Made by a program: the position numbers and the translations under genes
Assembly (NCBI GenBank): GCA_051883555.1
Contig: JBJETY010000052.1
Location: forward strand, 48,933-112,932
DNA length: 64,000 nucleotides
Source: CAG-917 sp051883555
GTDB lineage: Bacteria > Bacillota > Clostridia > Christensenellales > CAG-917
Direction: 5' to 3'
The notes under the pieces: generated by a model
The model's database searches: none
Told to the model about the DNA's origin: nothing
The model's input: only the letters and a program-made list of their open reading frames with translations
Shown: positions 49,272 to 57,959 of the stretch, in pieces
Layout: every line of letters begins with the position of its first letter
Numbering within the stretch: position 1 is the first letter of the stretch

Positions 49272-50759
49272 ATGGGATATAATTACGAGAACGTGTGTGC
49301 AAATTTTCTTAAAGAAGTGGCACAGGTCGATAGAGTGGTAGAATTAAAATTGCCGTTGCAGGACGGGAGCAACGTTGCGAAAGTTTTGTCGGTTGTTGCC
49401 GACGGCAGAGCTGTTTCCGCTGTCGCAAATGAAGGGGAAGTGGATTTCAACGGCAGAGTAGCATTTAAACTGACGTATATTTCAGACGACGAACAATTGG
49501 GAAGCCTTGATTATTTTGCGGATTTCGGAGAAAAAATTCTTGCTGACGTAAAACAGGGAAATATAGTAAACGGCATTGCCGAAGTCGTTGAAACGGATAT
49601 AGTAAGCAACGGAGAACTGAAGCTTGCCGCCGTCGTTAAGATTACGATTTATGCGTCGGTTAAAAGCGAAACGGAATGTCTTGTTGAAGCACCTGAAGAG
49701 TGTTATGCGGAAAAGGCAGACGTCGACGTAAAAACTTTTGCCGACTGCGCAAATAAAGAATTGGTGGTAACAGGCGACGACGCTATCGGAGGAGACGTAA
49801 AGAAAATCTTGTCAACCGATTGCGTTGCCGCCGTCAGCGAGCTGAAAACCGGCGACGGAGTTGCGTTTGTCAGCGGCATAGTTTCCGCAAGGGTAACTTA
49901 TGCAATGGGCGACACGATAAAATGTTCCGTTTTTGAAATGCCTTTTTCCGAGGAGGTTGAAATAAACGTAGACGATTTAGGTTCGTTATCCTGCGACGCC
50001 GAAGTTAAAAACGTACGCATAATAATAAGCGGAACGGAGGGCGACAACGTAATAGAAATAGAAGCTTTGGTTGCCATTAAAGTGTGTTCATATCTGACGA
50101 AAAAGACAAGCGTGGTAAAGGACGTGTTTATGCTCGACCGAGAGATTGCCGTTGAAAGAAACAAATTCGAATACTCACAGTTTGATAAAACTTTTATTTT
50201 TGACGATAAACTTACGGACAGCGCGAAGCTCAGCGAATCCCGTTCGGCGGTAAGAGAGATTTTATCGCCTGTTAACGCAAGCAATAACGTGGCAAGAGTA
50301 TGGGCGGAAAGCGGAAAGATTTTTATTGAAGGGCTTATATCCTCCACCGTTATCTACAGCGACGAAAACGGTTTCAATTCGGTTAAGGTGGAAGTGCCTT
50401 ATTCGACTTCCTTTAATGCGGACGTTGTGGGGAACGAGACCTTAAAAGCAAGCGGCGTCGTCACGGAAATTGTTCCGAAAATCAAAAGGGACAGAGAAAT
50501 CGAATTGACCGCAAAGCTCAATTTTAAGGTAGAATCGTCGACTGTACGGTCGTTGAATGTAATAACCAACGTAACGGAGGGAGAAATTAAACCTATAAAC
50601 GAATCGACCGTATCGGTATATATCGTATCGGAGGGAGATACTATCTGGGACGTTGCGAAAGCGTTCAGCGCGTCTCCCGACAGAATAACGGCACAAAATA
50701 ATATCACCGAAAAACTTGAGGAAGGACAGCGGATAGTATATTTCAGGGCATTGGACTAA
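49272..50759 (+). CDS. sipL: SPOCS (DUF3794) and LysM protein, SipL-like
   Basis: A 495-residue soluble protein. Most of it is made of SPOCS/DUF3794-type beta domains, in about three repeats (residues 30-140, 160-275, 320-430; each with a pattern like VNGIAEVVETDIVSNGELKL). The C-terminal 50 residues are a LysM domain (VSEGDTIWDVAKAFSASPDR...NNITEKLEEGQRIVY). This is the layout of SipL, which binds SpoIVA through LysM and builds the spore coat in Clostridioides difficile. Its position before ispE and near veg matches many Clostridia. GGAGG precedes the ATG. The organism's ability to sporulate is inferred from this gene and cwlD, not shown. Confidence 0.83.
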   Translation: MGYNYENVCANFLKEVAQVDRVVELKLPLQDGSNVAKVLSVVADGRAVSAVANEGEVDFNGRVAFKLTYISDDEQLGSLDYFADFGEKILADVKQGNIVNGIAEVVETDIVSNGELKLAAVVKITIYASVKSETECLVEAPEECYAEKADVDVKTFADCANKELVVTGDDAIGGDVKKILSTDCVAAVSELKTGDGVAFVSGIVSARVTYAMGDTIKCSVFEMPFSEEVEINVDDLGSLSCDAEVKNVRIIISGTEGDNVIEIEALVAIKVCSYLTKKTSVVKDVFMLDREIAVERNKFEYSQFDKTFIFDDKLTDSAKLSESRSAVREILSPVNASNNVARVWAESGKIFIEGLISSTVIYSDENGFNSVKVEVPYSTSFNADVVGNETLKASGVVTEIVPKIKRDREIELTAKLNFKVESSTVRSLNVITNVTEGEIKPINESTVSVYIVSEGDTIWDVAKAFSASPDRITAQNNITEKLEEGQRIVYFRALD

Positions 50760-51328
50760 GCGTTGATGGCTGCCCGTTTTATGCGGACAGCCGTTGATAT
50801 TAAACGTATGAAGCTGTCTTAAAAGGTATTTATATAAAAGGATAAATCGTAAAAACGCGGACACTTTTTGTCGAAGTATTATAAAGTGCAGAATACGTTT
50901 TGCCGTATGGCTTATTTAAAATGCGTAGAATATTTTTGCCGTCGTTATAAAAACCGAAAATACGTTGCGGAATGAAAGCCTTACGGAAAACCTTAAAGCG
51001 CAGTGCGTCGGTATGCGTTAAATTTGCAAATCCTTTTAAAAGAAGCTTAAACAAAAATCGACTTTTTGCGACTTATCGTTACAAAAAGCGTTTTAAAAGC
51101 ATAATAAAATAAAATCATATTTAAAGCGAAAAGAATTCTTTTCGCTTTTTTTATGTTATACTGTTGTGTAGGCGAATTGCCCGCTTATGAACGTGACGTT
51201 TTTAAAGGGGGAAGTAATAGTTTTAAATTCGCAATCGCTAAAAGACGGAAGCGTCCCTGAAAAGCAAATAACATAAAGGATAGAAAGTCGCAAATTTAAA
51301 ATCAGAATTGCCGCGACTTGGAACGAAA
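50760..51328. other. Intergenic gap between the sipL-like gene and ispE
   Basis: A hairpin GGCTG-C-CCG / CGG-A-CAGCC (50768-50792) flanked by CGTTGAT direct repeats lies just after the sipL-like stop. A strong terminator is at 51123. TATACT at 51157 may be the ispE -10 but has no good -35. No gene is seen. Confidence 0.5.
51123..51152 (+). terminator. Rho-independent terminator upstream of ispE
   Basis: AAAGCGAAAAG (51123-51133) pairs with CTTTTCGCTTT (51138-51148), loop AATT, then TTTT. Confidence 0.88.
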
Positions 51329-52144
51329 GTGAAAGTTAAAGTAAACGGAAAGATAAACGTAGGTTTGAAAATAACGGGAATAAGAGAAGGGCTGCATACT
51401 TTGGACGGACTTTTTCATTCGATAGATTTATGCGACGAATTCGATTTTAATTATAACGGAATCGAAGTGACGGACGAAACGGGAGAAACGGATATAGCAA
51501 GGTATGGCAAATACGTTTCGTCCGTGCTTGAAAATTTTAATATAGGCGGTGTAAAAATCGTAAAAAGAATTCCGCTCGGAGGCGGACTCGGCGGAGGAAC
51601 GACCGTTCTTGTTGCGGTTGCGACGTATCTCGAGAAGACAAGGGGAAAGGAAATAAACGACGAGTTTTTATTGTCTCTGGGTTCCGACGTGCCGTTTATG
51701 TTTAAAGGCGGCTTTGCAAGAGTCCGGGGCATAGGCGAAAAGACGGAGTTTTTTACGCCGTTGAATTATTTTGCTTTATTAGCAAAGTCCGGCGAAGTTT
51801 CGACCGCCGACGCTTACAGGTTGCTAGGCGAAAAGGGAAAGTTGCGGTTTGAAATCGACGAAATTATGTCCGGTCTGTTGTCGGGCGATGAAAGAGTTGA
51901 AATTAAAAACGATTTATTTCCTTCTGCGATTGTTTTAAACGATAAAGTGAAGAAGTTGTCGGAAGAGCTTAGCGGCTACGGACTGCCGTGCTTTATGACG
52001 GGAAGCGGCTCGACCGTTGTAGTCCTTTCTAAAGACAAAGAAAAGCTCGAAAAAATATCGAAGGAAATTTGCACGTGCAAAAACAACGAAAAATTTTTCA
52101 AAAAAATTGTCAGTTTTGAAAAAACAGGCAAAAGTGTGAATTAA
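51329..52144 (+). CDS. ispE: 4-diphosphocytidyl-2-C-methyl-D-erythritol kinase with shortened phosphate loop
   Basis: A 271-residue GHMP kinase of the non-mevalonate isoprenoid pathway, which phosphorylates CDP-methylerythritol. The N-terminus NGKINVGLKITGIREGLHTL is the IspE substrate region. The phosphate loop reads PLGGGLGGGTTVLV. Escherichia coli IspE, as I recall it, has PMGGGLGGGSSNAATVLV, so four residues are missing here while spacing before and after is kept. The catalytic Asp is in LGSDVPF and the third GHMP motif is MTGSGSTVVVL. I chose GTG at 51329; a TTG 21 bases upstream has no ribosome site. The gene neighbourhood supports the identity. Confidence 0.85.
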   Translation: MKVKVNGKINVGLKITGIREGLHTLDGLFHSIDLCDEFDFNYNGIEVTDETGETDIARYGKYVSSVLENFNIGGVKIVKRIPLGGGLGGGTTVLVAVATYLEKTRGKEINDEFLLSLGSDVPFMFKGGFARVRGIGEKTEFFTPLNYFALLAKSGEVSTADAYRLLGEKGKLRFEIDEIMSGLLSGDERVEIKNDLFPSAIVLNDKVKKLSEELSGYGLPCFMTGSGSTVVVLSKDKEKLEKISKEICTCKNNEKFFKKIVSFEKTGKSVN

Positions 52145-52199
52145 AAATTTGCAAATCTTGATAAAATTTAAAAAAAGATAACAAATTTTCTCTCTTCTA

Positions 52200-52228
52200 T
52201 TGAATATGATTTTAACTTTTGTTATAAT
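52200..52228 (+). promoter_or_regulatory. Promoter of the glycogen operon
   Basis: TTGAAT (52200-52205), 17-bp spacer, perfect TATAAT (52223-52228), about 35 bases before glgB. Confidence 0.8.
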
Positions 52229-52269
52229 TAGTAATAAATATTTTCGTAAGATTAAACGGGAGAAACCAA

Positions 52270-54165
52270 ATGGTTAGACAAGAAGACAGTTTTCCAATGT
52301 ATCTTTTTCACGAAGGTACAAACTATGAGGCGCACAAACTTTTTTCGCCTCATCGTGTAAACGAAAACGGAGTTGACGGCTGGTTATTTACTGTATGGGC
52401 GCCGAATGCGAAAGGCGTATCCGTCGTCGGAGATTTCAATAACTGGAATAATAATTCTCATCCTATGAAATGGGTGGATGGCGGAATATGGCAACTTTTT
52501 ATTCCGCATCTCGAACAATACACAACCTATAAGTATGCGGTGACGCAGGCAAGCGGTAAAGTAGTTTTAAAATCCGATCCGTACGGACTTCATTTCGAAA
52601 CGCCGCCGGCAAACGCTTCGAAACTTTATGATATTACTCAATATCATTGGAAAGATAACAAGTGGATGCAAAACCGTAAAAACTATAATCCTTTCAGCAG
52701 CCCTATGAATATTTACGAAATTCATTTCGGAAGCTGGAAGAAATATGCCGACGGAAATTTTATTAACTATGAAGCAATGGCGGATGAAATTATTCCTTAC
52801 GTAAAAAAGATGGGATATACTCACATAGAGATTATGCCTCTTACGGAATATCCTTTTGAAGGTTCGTGGGGCTATCAGGTGACGGGTATGTTTGCGCCTA
52901 CTTCGCGTTACGGCACGCCTAACGGTCTTATGAATTTTATCGATAAATGCCACCGTAGCGGAATCGGCATTATTCTGGACTGGGTACTTGCGCATTTTCC
53001 AAAAGACGAACACGGTCTTGCAATGTTCGACGGCACGCCGCTTTACGAATATGCCGACCCTAAAAAGGGCGAACATAAAGAATGGGGAACGAAGGTTTAC
53101 GATTTCGGAAAAAACGAAGTTAAGTCCTTCCTTATTTCGGCGGCAATGTTCTGGTTCGACGTATATCATATCGACGGAATCCGTTGCGACGCCGTTGCTT
53201 CCATGTTATATCTCGATTACGGCAGAGAGAAAGGCGAATGGACGCCTAACGCGTTCGGCGGAAATTATAATCTCGAAGCCAAAGATTTTTTGAAACAGTT
53301 GAATTCAGCTATTTTATCCAAGCATCAGGGCGCTTTGTCAATAGCAGAAGAGTCGACCGCATATCCTATGGTTACGAAACCTGCATACGACGGCGGACTC
53401 GGATTCAGTTTTAAATGGAATATGGGTTGGATGAACGACAGCTTGCATTATCTTGCGCTCGACCCGTTTTTCAGAAAGGACAATCACAACGATTTGACTT
53501 TCTCAATCAGTTACGCTTATTCGGAAAATTATATTTTGCCTATTTCGCATGACGAAGTCGTGCACGGCAAAAAATCCATGATAAATAAAATACCGGGAAG
53601 TTATGACGAAAAGTTCGAAGGCCTTAAAAGTTTCTACGGATATATGATTGCCCATCCGGGAAAGAAACTCATGTTTATGGGTTCCGAGTTCGGACAGTTT
53701 ATAGAGTGGGATTATAAAAAAGAATTGGACTGGTTGCTTCTGGATTATCCGAAGCACAGAATGTGTCTTAAATGGGTAAAAGACCTTAATGCTTTTTATT
53801 TGGCAAATCCGGCGTTATGGCAACTCGATTGTAGTTCGGAAGGCTTTAAATGGATAGTTGTTGACGATTTTAAACAAAACATAATTTCGTTTATCCGTAA
53901 AGCTGCAAACGGCGAATACGTAATTTGCATAGTCAATTTCTCGCCTGTAAGACGAAACAAATACGTTATGGGCGTACCTGAAAACGTATCCTATAAAACG
54001 GAGCTTATTTCAAGCCTTAAAAAGTATGGCGGCGACGAAGCAAGACGTCCTACTTTCAAGGCAAACGAAAAGCCGTCGCACGGATATCCTTGTTCGATTA
54101 AACTCAACATACCGGCTAATACAGTTATGTTTTTGAAGCCTGATTATGGTAAGGAGGAGAAATAA
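52270..54165 (+). CDS. glgB: 1,4-alpha-glucan branching enzyme
   Basis: A 631-residue GH13_9 branching enzyme, which moves alpha-1,4 chains to alpha-1,6 branch points in glycogen. The N-terminal CBM48 module (about residues 20-105) has TVWAPNAKGVSVVGDFNNWN. The barrel has the conserved regions GIILDWVLAHFP, DGIRCDAVASM (nucleophile Asp, about 308), SIAEESTAYP (acid Glu, about 360) and PISHDEVVHGKKSM. The common first N-terminal module of some GlgB proteins is absent. GGGAGAAA precedes the ATG. It opens the operon; glgC starts two bases after its stop. Confidence 0.97.
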   Translation: MVRQEDSFPMYLFHEGTNYEAHKLFSPHRVNENGVDGWLFTVWAPNAKGVSVVGDFNNWNNNSHPMKWVDGGIWQLFIPHLEQYTTYKYAVTQASGKVVLKSDPYGLHFETPPANASKLYDITQYHWKDNKWMQNRKNYNPFSSPMNIYEIHFGSWKKYADGNFINYEAMADEIIPYVKKMGYTHIEIMPLTEYPFEGSWGYQVTGMFAPTSRYGTPNGLMNFIDKCHRSGIGIILDWVLAHFPKDEHGLAMFDGTPLYEYADPKKGEHKEWGTKVYDFGKNEVKSFLISAAMFWFDVYHIDGIRCDAVASMLYLDYGREKGEWTPNAFGGNYNLEAKDFLKQLNSAILSKHQGALSIAEESTAYPMVTKPAYDGGLGFSFKWNMGWMNDSLHYLALDPFFRKDNHNDLTFSISYAYSENYILPISHDEVVHGKKSMINKIPGSYDEKFEGLKSFYGYMIAHPGKKLMFMGSEFGQFIEWDYKKELDWLLLDYPKHRMCLKWVKDLNAFYLANPALWQLDCSSEGFKWIVVDDFKQNIISFIRKAANGEYVICIVNFSPVRRNKYVMGVPENVSYKTELISSLKKYGGDEARRPTFKANEKPSHGYPCSIKLNIPANTVMFLKPDYGKEEK

Positions 54166-54166
54166 A

Positions 54167-55363
54167 ATGAACCGAATGAAAAAGGAATGTGTCGCAATGC
54201 TGCTTGCCGGCGGACAGGGCACAAGACTCGGAGTGTTAACAAATGACGTTGCAAAACCGGCAGTACCGTTTGGGGCGAAATACCGCATTATCGATTTTCC
54301 GCTTTCAAATTGCGTAAACTCAGGAATAGACACGATAGGTGTTCTTACGCAGTATCGTCCGTTCGAATTGCATCAGTATATCGGTAACGGACAGCCGTGG
54401 GATCTCGACAGACTTAACGGCGGTATATTTGTCCTTCCTCCGTTTATGAGAGCAAAGTCGGGTGAATGGTATAAGGGTACGGCGAACGCTATATATCAGA
54501 ATATCGATTTTATCGACCGTTACGACCCTGAGTACGTTGTGCTTTTAAGCGGCGACCATATCTATAAGATGGATTATGCGGATATGCTTAAACTTCACAA
54601 AAAAGAACATGCCGACTGTACGATAGCCGTACTCGACGTTCCTATCGAAGAAGCGTCAAGATTCGGCATAATGAATCTTAACGAAAAAGGTGAGATTTAC
54701 GAATTCGAAGAAAAACCTAAGCAGCCTAAAAGCACTAAGGCTTCTATGGGTATTTACATATTCACCTGGGAGAAACTCAGAAAGTATCTTATTGAAGACG
54801 AAGAGGATAAGACGTCGGAAAACGATTTCGGTAAGAACATAATTCCTAAGATGCTTGCCGACAATCAGAAGATGATAGCCTATCAGTTTGACGGATACTG
54901 GAAAGACGTCGGAACGATTTCTTCGCTTTGGGAAGCAAATATGGACATTCTCCACGGAAACAGCGGACTTAATCTTGGCGACGACAAGTGGAAAATTTAT
55001 TGCAGGAACACGGCTGAACCGCCACACTACGTTTCGGACAGCGCAACGATAACCGAATCTCTTGCAACGGAAGGCGCAATGATTTACGGCACCGTAAAAA
55101 ATTCCGTTCTGTTCGGTTCGGTAACGATTGGCAAAGGCGCGTACGTTGAAGGAGCCATAATAATGCCTAATGCGGTTATCGAAGAAGGCGCAGACGTAAG
55201 ATACTCGATTGTCGGCTGGAATGCCGTAGTCGGAAAAAAAGCAAAGGTCGGAGAAACACAACCGCCTTCAAAAGCGGGCGAATGGAAAATCAGCGTTATT
55301 GCTCCGAACTATAAGGTCAAGGCAGGAGAAGTCATTCCTGCTGACAAAATGATAGGAGGCTGA
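54167..55363 (+). CDS. glgC: Glucose-1-phosphate adenylyltransferase (ADP-glucose pyrophosphorylase)
   Basis: A 398-residue enzyme making ADP-glucose, the committed step of glycogen synthesis. The nucleotide loop MLLAGGQGTRLGVLT (about residues 11-25) is intact, as are KPAVPFGAKYRIIDF, the Asp in VLLSGDHIYKMDY (about 130), FEEKPK and YWKDVGTI. The C-terminal left-handed beta-helix begins near residue 290 (SATITESLATEGAMIYGTV). I chose the ATG at 54167 because AAGGAGGAG lies eight bases upstream. GlgD follows directly; in Bacillota the GlgC-GlgD heteromer is more active than GlgC alone. Confidence 0.97.
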   Translation: MNRMKKECVAMLLAGGQGTRLGVLTNDVAKPAVPFGAKYRIIDFPLSNCVNSGIDTIGVLTQYRPFELHQYIGNGQPWDLDRLNGGIFVLPPFMRAKSGEWYKGTANAIYQNIDFIDRYDPEYVVLLSGDHIYKMDYADMLKLHKKEHADCTIAVLDVPIEEASRFGIMNLNEKGEIYEFEEKPKQPKSTKASMGIYIFTWEKLRKYLIEDEEDKTSENDFGKNIIPKMLADNQKMIAYQFDGYWKDVGTISSLWEANMDILHGNSGLNLGDDKWKIYCRNTAEPPHYVSDSATITESLATEGAMIYGTVKNSVLFGSVTIGKGAYVEGAIIMPNAVIEEGADVRYSIVGWNAVVGKKAKVGETQPPSKAGEWKISVIAPNYKVKAGEVIPADKMIGG

Positions 55364-55365
55364 TT

Positions 55366-56481
55366 ATGAATAACAATACACTCGGCGTAATTTTTGCATC
55401 TGACAACGAAAGTCATTTAAACGACCTTACTTTACATCGCACGACGGCGTCGTTGCCGTTTGCGGGAAGGTATCGTCTTATAGACTTTGTTTTGTCTAAT
55501 TTTGTTAACGCAAACATTACTACAATCGGAATCGTTGCAAAAAACAACTACAATTCGTTGATGGACCATATCCGTATGGGCCGTGACTGGAACTTAAACA
55601 GAAAAAACAGCGGCATAGTAGTATTTCCGCCGTTCGTTCTCAATTCTTCACACGATATATATAAAGGCGCAATCGAAGCTTTATATTCGCTCCGCAATTT
55701 CCTTGTAAACAGCAAAGAAGAGTACGTCGTTATTTCCAACAGCAATATCGCTTTTAATATAGATTTCGACGACGTGGAAGCGTTTCACTTTGAAAAAGGC
55801 GCCGATATTACCGTTCTTACTCATAAGACGAAAGAAATCAATCCGAGAAAGTACGTCGTAAGCGTGGATAAAAACGACAGAATAACGGATTTGCGTTATC
55901 CTATCGCATCCGACCCGGACGAACAACTTGCCGACCTTAATATCTATTTCATAAAAAAAGATTTGCTTTTGTCTCTTATCGATAACGCATATGCTCACGG
56001 AGCGTACGATTTTGAAAAAGAAATTCTTCAAAAAGAATTGGACAATCTTTACATAATGAGCTATGAGATAAAGAGCTACGTTGCAGTTATCGACAGAATT
56101 CCGGTTTATTTCAAGCACAGTATGGAATTGCTTGACCCTAACATAAGAAATGAATTGTTTTACAGCAACTCGACTATACTTACAAAAGTTAAAGACAGCA
56201 AACCGACCAAATATATGGAAGGAGCGGTCGTTAAAAACAGTATGATAGCAGACGGTTGCGAAATTGACGGAACGGTCGAAAATTCAATTCTTTTCAGAAG
56301 CGTTAAGGTTCAGAAAGGCGCTGTAGTCAAAAATTCCATAATTATGGAAAACGGAATTATTATGGAAAACGCTAAACTCAATTACGTTATTTCCGATAAA
56401 AACGTAATAGTACAATCGGGCAGAGAGTTGTCCGGATTTGAGAGCTATCCTATCGTAATCGTAAAAGGAAAGGTAGTTTAA
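55366..56481 (+). CDS. glgD: ADP-glucose pyrophosphorylase regulatory-type subunit
   Basis: A 371-residue paralogue of GlgC. The fold is the same (RTTASLPFAGRYRLIDFVLSN near residues 24-44; beta-helix from about 280), but the nucleotide loop GGxGTRL is replaced by IFASDNESHLNDLTL. Catalytic residues of that loop are absent, as in characterised GlgD, which is inactive alone and boosts GlgC in a heterotetramer. The ATG is two bases after the glgC stop, with AGGAGG inside glgC. Role inferred from the family and the adjacent catalytic subunit. Confidence 0.93.
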   Translation: MNNNTLGVIFASDNESHLNDLTLHRTTASLPFAGRYRLIDFVLSNFVNANITTIGIVAKNNYNSLMDHIRMGRDWNLNRKNSGIVVFPPFVLNSSHDIYKGAIEALYSLRNFLVNSKEEYVVISNSNIAFNIDFDDVEAFHFEKGADITVLTHKTKEINPRKYVVSVDKNDRITDLRYPIASDPDEQLADLNIYFIKKDLLLSLIDNAYAHGAYDFEKEILQKELDNLYIMSYEIKSYVAVIDRIPVYFKHSMELLDPNIRNELFYSNSTILTKVKDSKPTKYMEGAVVKNSMIADGCEIDGTVENSILFRSVKVQKGAVVKNSIIMENGIIMENAKLNYVISDKNVIVQSGRELSGFESYPIVIVKGKVV

Positions 56482-56491
56482 AGGAGAGGGT

Positions 56492-57913
56492 ATGAAAATA
56501 TTATTTGCTGCCTCAGAAGCAGGTCCTTTTATCAGAACGGGCGGTTTGGGCGACGTCGCCGCCGCGCTGCCGAAAGCTTTTAAAGCTTTGGGACACGACG
56601 TGCGAGTCGTTATCCCTTATTATAAGTTGGAAATACCTGCACAATTTCAGAATTTGATGTCGTATGAAGGTTCGACGTTTGTAGACCTTAGTTGGCGTCG
56701 TCAATATTGCGGTGTGTTCAAAGCCGTTTACGAAGGAATAACGTATTATTTCATCGACAACGAATATTATTTCAAACGCAACAGGCTTTACGGACATTTT
56801 GACGACGGCGAACGTTTTGCTTTCTTTTCCAAGGCTATTTTGGAATCGATGCCGATTATGGATTTTGTGCCGGATATTATTCATGCAAACGATTGGCAGA
56901 CGGCGCTTGTTCCCGTTTTCTTAGACTGTTTTTATCGTTATTCAAAAGAATATCAGATGATAAAGACGGTATTTACAATTCATAACATAGAATTTCAAGG
57001 TAAATATAATAAAGGACTTATCGATGATATTCTCGGATTGCCTTTCGGGGCAGGTTCGCTTGTCGAAGACAGCGACTGTGCAAATTTCATGAAGGGTGGT
57101 ATAGAATCGGCAGCCAGAGTTACAACCGTAAGCGAAACTTATGCGGAAGAACTTATGCATCCTTTCTACTCGTTCGGACTCGATTCGATTTTATCGAACA
57201 GACGCTTTAAAATAAGAGGTGTTCTGAACGGAATCGATACCGATCTTTACAATCCTATGAAAGATAAAACGTTGTTTAAGAATTACGGCATAGACACGAT
57301 AGCGGATAAGGCGGAAAATAAAAAGGGTCTGTGTGAAATGCTCGATTTACCTTATGCGCCGGATAAGCCTGTTATCGGTATGGTAACAAGACTTACCGAA
57401 CAAAAGGGAATGGATTTGGTTGCGGCAGTGATAGAAGAAATTCTTGCGGCCAATCTTCAGTTTGTCGTTTTGGGCACCGGCGACTGGAAATATGAAGAAA
57501 TGTTACGGAATCTTGAGAGAAGATATCCTACAAAAGTTAGAACGATAATTAAGTTTTCGCAAGATATTGCTTCCAAGATTTATGCGGGCAGCGATATGTT
57601 CTTGATGCCGTCTAAATTCGAGCCGTGCGGCTTATCGCAGATGATAGCAATGCGTTACGGTTCCATTCCTATCGTAAGGGAAACGGGCGGACTTAAAGAT
57701 ACGGTTATACCGTTTAATGCGGAAACGGGTATGGGCAGAGGATTTACGTTTAAAACGTATAATTCCTATGATATGCTCGACGCAGTATGGAGAGCGTTCG
57801 GCACCTTCCGTGATACTAAAAAATGGAATGCAGTCGTCTCTAATGCTATGAGCGCCGATTTCGGTTGGCTCAATTCCGCAAAAAAATATATAGAGATATT
57901 CGAAGAGATTTAA
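56492..57913 (+). CDS. glgA: Glycogen synthase (ADP-glucose-dependent)
   Basis: A 473-residue GT5 glycosyltransferase that extends alpha-1,4-glucan from ADP-glucose. The N-terminal SEAGPFIRTGGLGDVAAALP carries the acceptor/ADP-glucose loop as RTGGL rather than the usual KTGGL, a conservative change. HANDWQTAL (about 131) and TIHNIEFQGKY follow. The C-terminal domain has GTGDWKYEE, SKFEPCGLSQMIAMRYG (about 373-389) and VRETGGLKDTV, all conserved. AAAGGAGAGG precedes the ATG. It lies in the middle of the glg operon. Confidence 0.97.
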   Translation: MKILFAASEAGPFIRTGGLGDVAAALPKAFKALGHDVRVVIPYYKLEIPAQFQNLMSYEGSTFVDLSWRRQYCGVFKAVYEGITYYFIDNEYYFKRNRLYGHFDDGERFAFFSKAILESMPIMDFVPDIIHANDWQTALVPVFLDCFYRYSKEYQMIKTVFTIHNIEFQGKYNKGLIDDILGLPFGAGSLVEDSDCANFMKGGIESAARVTTVSETYAEELMHPFYSFGLDSILSNRRFKIRGVLNGIDTDLYNPMKDKTLFKNYGIDTIADKAENKKGLCEMLDLPYAPDKPVIGMVTRLTEQKGMDLVAAVIEEILAANLQFVVLGTGDWKYEEMLRNLERRYPTKVRTIIKFSQDIASKIYAGSDMFLMPSKFEPCGLSQMIAMRYGSIPIVRETGGLKDTVIPFNAETGMGRGFTFKTYNSYDMLDAVWRAFGTFRDTKKWNAVVSNAMSADFGWLNSAKKYIEIFEEI

Positions 57914-57959
57914 CAGCATAATTCAACATTATATATGCTTTAACATAAAGGAAAACAGT

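Noticed and set aside
50830..51054. 74-codon minus-strand ORF in the gap before ispE
   Set aside because: It starts on TTG with no ribosome site, has no promoter or terminator, and its translation resembles no protein.
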